Part shown: positions 1 to 9,159 of the stretch, in pieces | How positions within the stretch are numbered: position 1 is the first letter of the stretch | How the letters are laid out: every line of letters starts with the position of its first letter | Assembly: GCA_004151065.3 (NCBI GenBank) | Contig: NWUY0300061720.1 | Coordinates: 16,747 to 39,684 of the forward strand | Direction of reading: 5' to 3' | Length of the DNA: 22,938 nt | From: Larix sibirica | Taxonomy: Eukaryota; Streptophyta; Pinopsida; Pinales; Pinaceae | Position numbers and translations under genes: made by a program | The notes under the pieces: model-generated | Told to the model about the DNA's origin: nothing | What the model saw: only the letters and a program-made list of their open reading frames with translations | The model's database searches: none

Positions 1-395
1 ACATGATGCTCTTGTTGAGCCCTTATGTAATTTTTGGCCATACCTTGATTCTCTAATATAGCAAGTGTTGACATATTTCCCAGTGGATGTAGCTTTGGTG
101 AACCACCATTTTAAAAAAAATTGCTTGTAGAAATATTTGAAATGCCAAAGACCACCTAATACCTTATCCAAAGCTTCTTTGTTGTTATTAATAGTGTATC
201 ACGATTTCTCTTCATAAAACCTCTCAAAAACTCCTTTCTTGTTAGTAAATATAAGTAAAAAATTCAATTAAAAAATGCCATGTCAATCACTCTTTTTTGT
301 TTGTAGTATTTTGTGAAAGTGTGTTTCTCTTCTTTAATGAGATTATCACATTATTTTTGAAGTTTTTTACTACATGTGTCTTGCTTAGTATATGG
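1..395. other. Unassigned left flank
   Basis: I recognise no gene or element here. The minus strand is open from about position 198 to the window edge (roughly 65 codons, aromatic and lysine rich), but it has no motif I can name and could be chance. The sequence is AT rich, with short A and T runs. Confidence 0.4.
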
Positions 396-404
396 TGTTG
401 TTAA
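396..404 (+). repeat. Candidate 5' target-site duplication of LINE-A
   Basis: The nonamer TGTTGTTAA occurs here and again at 6896-6904, directly after the 3' poly(A) of LINE-A. This is the arrangement expected for a LINE insertion. Nine bases is short, and in AT-rich DNA a chance match within the searched few hundred bases is quite possible. Confidence 0.35.
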
Positions 405-719
405 ATCCCTTTGTTTAATAAATCTTGAATTAAGCGATGGTTTACACTAAATTATGGAATGTGGAACATGGGTTTTTCTGCAAATCCTAGATAGGGTTTT
501 TTGTCTGTAACACACTTGGATTCAAACCAACAAAGATTGTTGGCCTAGTACCAACCAAGAGAAAAAAGTGGGAAGTATATTTTCAAAATATTCTATTTCG
601 TTTTTCATTTCCTTTGATGCGTTTTTCAGGTAATTGCTTTTCCTTCTCCTCTAGTTTTGGCATTTTGCTGGTACTTTTTTCTCCAAATTTGGCTTTTAGC
701 ATTTTTTGTGGCCATCCAC
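405..719 (+). other. LINE-A 5' leader (probable 5' UTR)
   Basis: This stretch lies between the candidate left duplication and the first ATG of ORF1 at 720. It has no coding similarity that I can see. In plant LINEs this region would hold the internal promoter, but I see no motif that marks one. The frame that continues into ORF1 is open back to 657, but upstream of 720 it has no ATG. Confidence 0.4.
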
Positions 720-2541
720 ATGGCACCCGATGGTGCTTTGGGCCATCTGACTAACAATGGAGATGTGATAGGCTCCGTTAACCCTAGTCGTGACCTATCC
801 TGTTGGTCACTTTCGAAGGATATTCCGTCGTGGGACATTAACTGTCTGAATCAACTATTTAGTGCTTCTGATGGTGTGCCGCAGAATGAATGTTTTTCTC
901 CCATAACGTTTTCTAAGCCTTCCACTTTGCAACAGACTTATTTATGGTTAATTTTGTTTAATGATGAGGGTGTAGGGTTTGAAGGTGACCAAAATCTTGG
1001 GATTTGTGGGGATTTTTCTTATTCAGAGAGTAAATTATCCAATGCTAGGGATCGGCTACGACAGAAGGTAAAAGCTTACAAGGTGAAACAAGACTAGAGC
1101 AGTTTGTTTTGGGAAAGGATGTTAATATGGATAGGGTTGTTGTTTTCTCGAGACAGACAGTGATTGGTCGTATCGAGTACTCGAAGGTTAATCGTTCGGA
1201 TCTTATTGATTGGGTTAATACAAACTGGCTGTCGGAATTCGGTATAGATCCTCGAATCAATATGTTGATCAATGGATGGGCATGTTTTTTTTTTCTAAGG
1301 AGGAAGATATCCCCAAAGTTTTGGATAGGGTCTGGTTGATAAAGGAGGGGTCTTTACTACAGAAACGTTGGCATTCTTCCTTTGACCCTTAAAAGGAAAA
1401 AAATGACAAAGAGACATCTTTGGGCACTCCTTTTGGGGTTTCTTATTGAATTATGGACACGAAACATTTTCAAAGACCTAACAAATTACCTTGGCCGATT
1501 CATAAAATTCGAAAAGAAAATGCTTTTTGGGGTTGAGAAATGGATGGCTTCTAAGTTCTATGATTGTATAGATGGACATCATGAAGGGTTTACCCGGAAA
1601 AGTGGATATTCTTTGGGGTGAAAAGATTATCAAACAATGCCTTGACTATCTGCATATTCTGTTTCGATATCATTTTTTTCATGAGACCGGCTATTTGAAA
1701 GCAAAATTCCCCTATTTAATGGTGCGGGAGGAAGTGGTGGATTTCTCGGTTGAATATCCAGATAATGTTGTATTGGACTTGAAACTAACAATACCTAGGT
1801 CTTCTCCATACTTGGATTTGAATGCGTCCAAATTTGAAGGTATGTCTCTCACCGATTCACCTACTATGTATGAGGGTGTTTCACGGGATGAGCTGAATTT
1901 TTATCTTTCTGTAGAAAAGAAAGCAGAAAAAAGAAAGTCGGTCTTGGGAAGTGGGGGTGTGAAGAATTTCAGAAATGGGGCTTCTTATGTTATTTTGTTG
2001 GGGGGTCAAAAGAGTTGGATAAATATCGACGATTAGTTGTTTCTGATATACTTTTAGGTTAGAACTTTGAGGATTTGTAGGCTTTAACCACCTTGAGATA
2101 TTCCTTGGTAATGGGCTCTACAAAAACTTCGGATAGGGATCCTACTGTGCATGCTTCTCTTAATTATACCCCTTGGTTGGTTGAAGACTCGCCCTAGACC
2201 TTTTCTATGCCTCATTCATAAACCTCTTATGATTGTCAAAATTTGAATCTTCCTCAGTTGGATGTTTTAGTGAGGACACCTATCCAAGTTTTTTCAAATA
2301 TTCCTTCCTCTAACACTGATATTATGCATGTATCTTCGATCAGGCACCATAATGTTACTATCAGAAGTAGGAAGAAAAAAGGGTAATTATAAGGCCTCCT
2401 CTACAAATAACTATGAAGCTAATTTGCCTTATATTCCTCTCTCTAAGAGACTTTTGAGGCAAATGATAAAATCTCCTCAGAACAAGATCCTCAAAATACT
2501 TGGGCCCTTAGGGCAGGTCAACCCAATGACTTGGGTGCTTA
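720..2541 (+). pseudogene. LINE-A ORF1: DUF4283-like RNA-binding protein, broken
   Basis: The first in-frame ATG is at 720 (MAPDGALGHL). Pieces in different frames together resemble plant LINE ORF1: an N-terminal part to 1097, a DUF4283-like core at about 1109-1620 (VVVFSRQTVIGRIEYSK, then ELWTRNIFKDL), and a segment at 1572-2036 (LPGKVDILWGEK) leading into the zinc-knuckle position. A basic, low-complexity tail follows to about 2520. Frames change near 1090, at the T10 run 1285-1294, and near 1580, and further stops lie between 2036 and 2330. In live elements this protein binds the LINE RNA and forms the ribonucleoprotein. Here no continuous protein can be made. The tail end, just before the ORF2 ATG at 2542, is the least certain part. 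Confidence 0.8.
1668..1709 (+). other. Degenerate CCHC zinc-knuckle position of LINE-A ORF1
   Basis: The spacing C-x2-C-x4-H-x4-C and the usual flanking residues (FR before, G before the third ligand, P after the fourth) are kept, but the four ligand positions read Y, F, Y and F (codons at 1668, 1677, 1692 and 1707). Each is one base from a Cys or His codon. The surrounding frame, 1572-2036, is open for 154 codons. That this was a zinc knuckle is inferred from spacing and from the related LINE families. Confidence 0.7.
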
Positions 2542-3240
2542 ATGTCTATTTTATCCTTCAATATCCATGGGGTTAGGAGATCTGTGAATTTTAGGGATCT
2601 TTCTCAGTTGTTTAAAGCTACTAACCAATATTGTTTTGATACAAGAATCCATGTGCTGTGAATCCCAGGCAGTGAAAGTCTTTTCTAGAATACTGTAGGG
2701 ATGGAATTTATGTGCTTTAGATTCTAATAGTTTATCTGGGGGTATTTTTTCTTGTTGGAACCCTCATGATGATTTTAAACCTTATAAAACATGTGGTGGT
2801 ATACTTCTGGAAGGTATATTCAAAGGTTGCAGTAGGATATTGAATATCCTAAACTGTTACGGTCCTTATCGAGAGAGAGATCATTTTTGGAATGCATTGG
2901 ATAATTGTGGTTTGTTGAGGATTCCTAACTTGATTCTTTCCAACGATTTTAATTTTACTCTTACTACCTCTGAAATATGGGTTCAGAAGGCCTGTTTGTA
3001 TCTTCTCTCAGAATTCTTTAACAACCTCCTTCTTAGATCTAATCTTATTGATGTTACTCCTGTCAAATTGGAGCCTACATGGTGTAATGGGAGAAGTGGT
3101 GAAGTAGGTATTAGCAAAAGACTTGATAGGTTCATTATGTATGAATATTTGACTTTGTCCTTGCTGAGGTTCAGATCTTGGGTTTTTAGATTAGTGATCT
3201 CTGATCACTTCCCTATTATCTTGCAAATTAAGGGGCTTAA
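2542..3240 (+). other. APE-type endonuclease domain (LINE-A ORF2)
   Basis: The visible catalytic blocks are SFNIHG (Asn) near the start, IQES (Glu) after a frameshift near 2620, NCYGP (Tyr) near 2860, DFN (Asp, Asn) near 2945, and SDHFPI with the catalytic His at 3206-3208. The usual GGD before FN reads SND, so the two glycines are lost but the Asp stays. A stop at 2696-2698 splits the domain. Confidence 0.85.
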
Positions 3241-3840
3241 ATCTTCTCAAAACTACCCCTTTAAATTTAAGAATATGTGGCTTATAGATGAGGAATCATG
3301 CTTCATGGTAAGAAAAAATTGGAACTTTGTTATTGTTCCTGAGGTGTCTAGACCTATGGAGGTTCTAGTTTGTAAGATCAAAGGCCTCAAGAAAAAGGTT
3401 GGGCTATGGGAAAAGAAAAAAAAAGGAAAGACAATGAAAATCTTCTAAATATTGAGAGATTATTGGAAGCAATTCTTAAGTCCAATCCTTCAGGTATCTT
3501 TACCAATGAAGAGAAATTGGAGTTATTGGACCCGGAGATGCAAAAGGATGCTCTACATAAAAAGGAGGAAATATATTGGAGGTTGAAGAGTAGAGCCATT
3601 TGGGTGGCTCTTGGGGATAATAACATTAGGTTCTTTCACAATTACGATTCTTACAGAAGGAATATTAACTCTATTTGGGATATTAAAGATGATTGTGGCA
3701 ATCTTATCCAATCTCATCATAACTTGAAAGTGGTAGCAAAATCTCATTTTCTAAATATTTTTAAAGATCCGGGTTCAAATGATATAGCCTCTCAATTAAA
3801 GGTGGTCAACTACTTTCCCTCCTTCTTTTCCAGTGAAGGA

Positions 3841-4860
3841 GCTGCCATCAGTGATCCTGTCACTCTTAAGGAAATTGAGGGGACAATTTGCAAGTGGTAA
3901 GATTCCCAAGCCAGATGGTTGGCCAATTGAACTCTTCATTGCCTTCTTTGATATTATGTAGGAGGACTTATTGCAGATGGTGGAATAATCTCGGGTGGAG
4001 GGATATGTTTCTGGTTCTCTTATTTCTACCTTCATAGCACTCATTCGTAAACCCAATAAGGATCATAGTTTTAATGATTTTAGGCCTATCTCGCTTTGCA
4101 ACCTTGCCTATAAAATCATTACTGAAATCATTTCAAATCGTCTTAGGCCTAAATTAGATGAGATGGTGTCTAAGAAGCAATTTGGCTTCCTGGCTAATTG
4201 TCATATTTTGGATGTTGTTGGTGTTACTCAAGAAGTTATTCACTCTGTACAATCTAAGAATATGGATTCCCTGATCCTGAAAATGGACCTTAAGAAAGGT
4301 TATGATTGGGTTAACTAGGTCTTTTTAAGACCCCTTCTGCTACATATTGGGTTACCAATTTCTATCACAAATTGGAGTATGGCTTGTATTTCCTTGGCCT
4401 ATTTTGCAATCCTCGCTAATGGATCCCCTACTAGTTTTTTTTAAGTTCGAGAGGAATTTGGAAAGGATGCCCTTTATCTTCGCTATTATTCCTACTGGTG
4501 ATTGAAGGTCTTAGTAGAATGATTAATGCTGCAAAATATGAAGGGAAATTGAAGGGGTTAAAAATATCTTCTTTTGTTTTTATTTCACACTTATTATTTT
4601 TTTATGATGTTTTCTTATTTGGGAAGGGTACAAAAGAGGAATGGTACTGTTTTTTTGAGATTACTCAATTATTCTGTGTAGATTTTGTTATGGAGTTCAG
4701 TGTATCTAAATCAACTTTTATTAGTCATAAGGTAGATGAAGATATTTTGAATCACATTTCTATTTTTTTTCCTTATCAGAGAAAGGATTTGAATGATGGA
4801 TTCCAATACATGGGTTACTCTCTCAAACCTAATTGGTGCAGGATAATTGATTGGCTCTAG
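3841..4860 (+). other. Reverse transcriptase domain (LINE-A ORF2)
   Basis: Known blocks are PKPDGWPIELF near 3915, FRPISLCNLAYKII at about 4080-4125, KQFGF near 4175, and motif A KMDLKKGYDWVN at 4280-4315, which keeps its catalytic Asp. Motif C, normally F-x-D-D before a hydrophobic stretch, reads FFYDVFLFG: the first Asp is Tyr (TAT, 4603-4605) and the second is kept (4606-4608). Frames change near 3895 and between 4318 and 4498. Even without the stops, the loss of a metal-binding Asp would kill polymerase activity. Confidence 0.88.
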
Positions 4861-5751
4861 TTGGTTAAAAAATTTAAAAAGAGGATTAGGCACTGGACTT
4901 TTAGAATGTTGTCTTTGGGTGGCAAGATAACTCTTTTAAAAGTTGTTCTTGTTAGCATTCCAGAATATTGGTTCTCCTTGGCATGGATCCCACACTCTAA
5001 TCTGAATATGATGATGAGGAAGATGCTCACTTTTTTATGGTCTGGAAATAATGATGGGGGGAAGCTTCATCTTGCTAGTTGGGAAAGGATATATAAGCCA
5101 AAAAAGATCAGGGGATGGGATATCAAGAATATCCAATGGTTCAGTATTTCCTTAAGCATGAAAAACTTGTGGCGTGGTTTATTTGGAAAAGGATTATGGT
5201 GTGATGTGTTGCAGGGGAAATATATCAAACAAAACTTATTAATATGGATTAGGAATCCCAACAAAACTGTTAAAAATGCTTCAAATTTCTAGTGTGGTTT
5301 TGTCAAATCTTGCATGTGGATCAGTCAAGGTTTGGCTTGGAAGGTTGGCACTGGTGCTAATGTTTTAGTGGGAATTGATCCTATTGTTGGGATTGAATAA
5401 GATTCCTCTTTATCCCCTTACATCTTGGGATATCTGGTAGAATTGGGGTTTACTATTCTTTCTCATATTAAAATACCTCTGTGGCTTCAACACTCTGACT
5501 CTTATTGGTTGATTGCGGAATATTTAGGACTGGGTAATGTTTGGGACATTGAATGGACTAATTATATTTATGTCCAACAAATGAACAAATCGGGTGTCAG
5601 ATTGAATTCCAAAGAAGATGAGCTAGTTTGGACTAACAATCAGACTTCTAGGTAGGTATCAACAAAGTTTTCATATTCAACAATTGCTAATTATTCCTCC
5701 TTTGACATTCCAAAGTGGTGGTTTTAAAAACTACGGAAATGGAACATACCA

Positions 5752-5960
5752 ATGAAACTTAAATGTTTCTTATGGTTGTCTTTCGAAAATTGCTTATTCA
5801 CATGGGATAATTTGCAGCGTAGATGTTGGATGGGTTCTAATTTATGCTTTCTATGTAAGTCTAAGGGGGAATCCATAAGTCATTTGTCTGTGTATTATAC
5901 CTATAGTGAAACGCTTTGGAAGGCCATCTCTGATATCCTTAATATCTCTCAAGTTTCGGT
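5752..5960 (+). other. zf-RVT zinc-binding region (LINE-A ORF2)
   Basis: The pattern KLKCFLW, then C-x2-C (codons 5845 and 5854), E-S-x2-HL and LW matches the zf-RVT region found between RT and RNase H in plant LINEs. The His at 5881-5883 is kept, but the last ligand position reads Tyr (TAT, 5896-5898) instead of the expected Cys. Confidence 0.75.
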
Positions 5961-6195
5961 GCAGGATTATTTTGAAGGGAACTTTTTGAGATGGTATAAA
6001 AATTCTTCTAAACACAGGCTTCTCCCTTCATTCATATGCTGGGATATCTGGAAGACAAGGAACTATGCTATTTTTGAAGACAAACCAGTCAATATTTTTT
6101 CAAGTTGTATGAGGATTATGAGTAGCTAAAAAGACTATGTTCTAGTGACAGTTAAAGTTAAGAGTTTGAGACAAATTCTTGATCTTCCTAATTCC

Positions 6196-6590
6196 TCAGA
6201 GGCTACAGGTTGTTTTGATGGGGCGGCCCAGTATGGTATCTATGGGGCTAGTATTTTTTTGAAAATCAATGATGAGCATCATTACAAGCTGAAACTGAAC
6301 TGTGGTAAAGGCACAAACACTAAAGTTGAGCTTTTAGCTCTTTGGTGTCTTGCCAAATTTGCCTCTATATTGGGAATTGATACCATGAATGTTTTGGGGA
6401 TTCCATGGTCATTATAAACAGGGATAAAAAGCTTGGCCCTCTTCAAGTACTTTCTCTTTTCCAGTGGTGCAGACGGACTGAATCTTATTGGCTTCTTTTC
6501 ATGCTTTGAATATTGAACACATCTACAAGGAACATAATTTGACTGTAGACTCTCTATCCAAAGAGGCATTTCTAGGAGAAGAAGGAATAA
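6196..6590 (+). other. RNase H domain (LINE-A ORF2)
   Basis: CFDGAAQYG gives the first catalytic Asp (6217-6219) and KVELLALW the Glu (6328-6330). The third block (G-D-S-x-V-I-I) is recovered only in another frame after the G4 run 6396-6399, which suggests one lost base. The tail HIYKEHNLTVDSLSKEA near 6515-6565 keeps the final Asp. This is the RVT_3-type RNase H common at the end of plant L1 ORF2. Confidence 0.87.
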
Positions 6591-6676
6591 TTCATCGGGA
6601 AGAAATTTTGGAAGGATCTTTACGAGATTGTGGTTCCATCTCTTTTTTTCATGACTCTGTTGAGGAGTCCAGTTAA

Positions 6677-6895
6677 TTTCTGAATTATATTGTAGTATTA
6701 CTTTGGAGATGCTCTTGGGTGATGTTTCCTATGGATGATCTGGCATATTGTTCTTTTTTACGATTGTTTGCCTTCTTGGGAGGATTTTTTTTTAAGGCCT
6801 TAGCTAGATGTATGATCTGATATGTAGCTCTGGAATATGTACTTTTTGATTCAATGAATAGAAAAGGTACGTTTTTTTCTCTGCTTGAAAAAAAA
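6677..6895 (+). other. LINE-A 3' UTR and poly(A)
   Basis: This non-coding, T- and G-rich stretch follows the RNase H tail. It ends with TTCAATGAATAGAAAAGG and a pyrimidine-rich run before A8 at 6888-6895. AATGAATAG may serve as a weak polyadenylation signal. The candidate duplicated target site follows immediately. Confidence 0.65.
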
Positions 6896-6904
6896 TGTTG
6901 TTAA
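6896..6904 (+). repeat. Candidate 3' target-site duplication of LINE-A
   Basis: The nonamer TGTTGTTAA directly abuts the A8 tail and matches 396-404. It marks the probable right edge of the LINE-A insertion. Confidence 0.35.
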
Positions 6905-6939
6905 TCTACTCATAATATTTCTTTAGTGTATTTACAATT

Positions 6940-6983
6940 ACATAATCATATGTTTGAATCTACATAATCATATGTCTGAATTT
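6940..6983. repeat. 22-bp tandem pair
   Basis: Two head-to-tail copies, 6940-6961 and 6962-6983, each starting ACATAATCATATGT, with two differences. They sit in the spacer between the two convergent LINEs and have no coding content. Confidence 0.85.
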
Positions 6984-7083
6984 ATTGCGATTTGTAAAAA
7001 AGAAATTTTTTGTCATTATTGATATTGTATATGTGGAAAATTCATTTTGCTATAGCTAATTCATGCACGCGCACACATATATA

Positions 7084-7199
7084 TTTCCAAAAAATTGATT
7101 TCCACACACATACTTCCAAAAAACTGTCACACACACATTTCCAAAACACTAATTTTCTAAAAACTATCACACACACATAGATTTCCAAAAAACTGTCAA
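7084..7199. repeat. CA-rich degenerate minisatellite
   Basis: About five irregular units of TTTCCAAAAAACTGTC followed by CACACACA, with varying length (about 16 to 29 bases). It lies just beyond the 3' side of minus-strand LINE-B and may be its 3' UTR or an expansion at its end. A T6 run at 7006-7011 is the only hint of a minus-strand A tail. Confidence 0.65.
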
Positions 7200-7228
7200 T
7201 CCCCACAGGGATGTAAAAAAGTTCAAAT

Positions 7229-7508
7229 TGTTTAACATTTACTCACTATGACCAATATGTGGAAATATTTGAGCACTTTGGAGGGAGATCCCCTCCAAAT
7301 CATGCGCCACAATTAGATTACCTTTTGAAGATTGGACTGACCTGTTTGCCAAGTGATTTGCAACCTTAAGTTCAACATTTACTCACACTGACCGGTCTGT
7401 GGAAATATTTGAGCACTTTGGAGGGATATCATTTCCAAATGATGCTCCACAATTAACTTACCTTCTAGATATTGGATTGGCCTTTTTACCAAGCGATATG
7501 CAACCTTA
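7229..7508 (-). repeat. 140-bp tandem duplication at the 3' end of LINE-B
   Basis: Copies 7229-7368 and 7369-7508 line up with a constant period of 140. Shared blocks include GGAAATATTTGAGCACTTTG at 7261 and 7401, and CAACCTTA at 7361 and 7501. On the minus strand the 7369-7508 copy encodes the last residues of RNase H and the stop (TAA, complement of 7379-7381); the other copy repeats this DNA downstream. Many point differences show the duplication is old. Confidence 0.88.
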
Positions 7509-7860
7509 TTAATTTCCCTATAGATGTGAGCTAGGGCGGTTTGCCACATACTAAAAAGGGTATCTCTTGTAGTCCTAACTATTTCCTATCGAGGGATGGC
7601 CACCTGTTCATTATTGCCTATTATCCATTGAATGCAAACCTGAGTGTCTCCAAAGATTACCATTCTTTTGATTGATTAGTCCTAAGAGATTTGGAGAATT
7701 ATACCCATTGGTATCAAGTCAACCATGTTATTTGCAGTATGACCTAGTCCTAGAATGAAACAAAGGGCCTTCCCATTTGGCATTTTAATCCAACCCCCTG
7801 CCCACTCGACCTCGAGTTACCTTGTGATGCTCCATCAAAATATCCACGTGGGTTGATGTG
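7379..7860 (-). other. RNase H domain (LINE-B ORF2)
   Basis: GYFDGASQGN gives the first Asp (complement of 7834-7836). After a frame change near 7790, GLGHTANNMVDLIPMG carries Asp where the catalytic Glu is expected. VIFGDTQVCIQW keeps the second Asp. HIYREINKVAYRLVKR has Tyr where the last Asp is expected. So two of four catalytic positions appear substituted, besides several stops. Confidence 0.85.
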
Positions 7861-8119
7861 TTGAAATAAGGATGATTTGGGATTCTAGGAACTATTGTCT
7901 TCTTCATAGTTGTTGTCGTCAACATGTTGGCTTTTAAACGATAGAATAAAGTGTAAATGAAAGGTTTTTTGTCTTGGAAGATACCTTCATTTAGAGTACT
8001 CTAGAACGACCACATGATTTCCAGTGCAAGACCCTTCTTTACCTCCTCTGCACCAATGATCCATGATTGAAGCACTTCACTCATATTGTTTGTTTCCCAA
8101 GTGATCTAAGAGTCTGTTT

Positions 8120-8220
8120 CCCCTCGAATTAGCCCAAACTTCCTTAGTAAAATGTCAGTGGAGATATAAGTGAGCAATTGTTTCCTCATTCTTCCCACAG
8201 AACATGCATTTGCTAGGCGC
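8120..8220 (-). other. zf-RVT zinc-binding region (LINE-B ORF2)
   Basis: On the minus strand, CMFCGKNEETIAHLYLH, a stop, then HFTKEVW. This is the C-x2-C, ET-x2-HL, VW pattern of zf-RVT. The TGA falls where the last Cys (TGT or TGC) is expected, one base away. Confidence 0.8.
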
Positions 8221-9159
8221 TATCCATCCTCTACACATTAATACTTCCCAGGTCGGAATTGAATTTTTAAGTGTTAACTAGGCATGTAAAGAAGTCTTTT
8301 GGGTCGTTGGTACCTTCCAGAGGTGCTTCCAACATTGAGGACTATCAAGAATTAGTATAGGGTGAAGCAATATATATCCCATTTTTACATTGTATCATTA
8401 TGTCTTTGGTTTTCCTTCCCAAAAAAGTTCATCATTTTCCTCCCTTAGATTAATGCCAACTTGAAAAAGATAATTTGTGTAAGTGGTCCAATAATTCCCT
8501 TCAATGCCAATGAAGCCAATATCCTATGTAGTTTCCCAATGTTGAGATTAATTTCCTACTCTAATTGCAATTTGGATGACAAAGCATAAATTTCAATTTC
8601 TCAATGCATCAACCAATTGAAGTGGCATTATGTATCCTTCAGGTTGTCCAGGCCACTGATCAGTTCCTAATATGATGCATGTGTCATTTCCCACCTTTCA
8701 GCAGAACTTGTTAACCATAACCTCAGTTGAGAGAACTATATCCTTTGAAAATTTTGATCCACATATATGTTTTTTAGATATATTTCTTAACCAATCCTCA
8801 AAACAAGCTGGAGAAATATATTTATGGGCCAGTATCTATTACCACATTCCTTTTTTGCTAATCAACTTCCAGGTGCCTTTTGCCACTAGTTCCCTTCCAA
8901 AAAACCATAGAGAATTTATACCCCATCCACCAATAGCCTTTGGTCTAGCCAATGTGTCCAAGGATACCATGGCCAGTCCACCTATGTCATTTTCTCCTTT
9001 CTATAGGAATTTGAGGAGTATTTGCATGATTCAAGAGAGGGTGTGGATGGGGATAGATGCCAATGCCATCGAATAAACTAGCATGTCCTAGAGAACAGTA
9101 TTTATCAAAGTCATTATAGCTTCTCTAGATATCCATCTATGAGTCCAATGGTTGGTTTG

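Larger units (their letters stand above)
2542..6676 (+). pseudogene. LINE-A ORF2: endonuclease-RT-RNase H polyprotein, broken
   Basis: The ATG at 2542 starts MSILSFNIHGVRRS, the usual N-terminus of a plant LINE ORF2, whose Asn is a catalytic endonuclease residue. The domains follow in order: endonuclease to about 3240, linker, RT about 3840-4860, thumb and connection to 5700, zf-RVT 5752-5960, and RNase H 6196-6590. Frameshifts lie near 2620, in the A9 run 3416-3424, near 3895, between 4318 and 4498, and in the G4 run 6396-6399. Stops include TAG at 2696, 3959, 4316, 4858, 5290 and 5653, and TAA at 3986, 5398, 5725 and 6127. The normal product nicks target DNA and reverse-transcribes the element's RNA there; this copy cannot. 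The length and layout are close to full for the family. Confidence 0.92.
405..6895 (+). mobile_element. LINE-A: near full-length, inactive plant L1-type retrotransposon
   Basis: The order is 5' leader, ORF1 (DUF4283-like region plus zinc-knuckle position), ORF2 (endonuclease, RT, zf-RVT, RNase H), 3' UTR and an A8 tail at 6888-6895. This is the domain order known for plant L1-clade LINEs that carry a terminal RNase H. The coding parts are read from several frames with many stops, so the element is inactive. From 4498 to about 6400 ORF2 stays in one frame broken only by stop codons, so substitutions outnumber indels in that half. Identity as a LINE is secure; the left boundary rests only on the weak candidate duplication. 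Confidence 0.92.

Noticed and set aside
1-198. Minus-strand open stretch to the window edge
   Set aside because: About 65 codons without a recognised motif; cannot be told from chance without the flanking sequence.
657-719. ORF1 start upstream of 720 in LINE-A
   Set aside because: The frame is open back to 657 but begins with TTG; the first ATG is at 720, the more likely start in a plant.
626-838. 70-codon minus-strand open frame
   Set aside because: Antisense to the LINE-A ORF1 start, without recognisable content.
6940-6983. 22-bp repeats as a possible CRISPR array
   Set aside because: Only two adjacent copies with no spacers, in a plant genome.
8672-9076. 134-codon open frame on the plus strand
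   Set aside because: It lies antisense to the LINE-B thumb and connection region, whose minus-strand reading has clear family blocks such as RPKAIGGWGINSLWFFG. The plus reading has no known motif.
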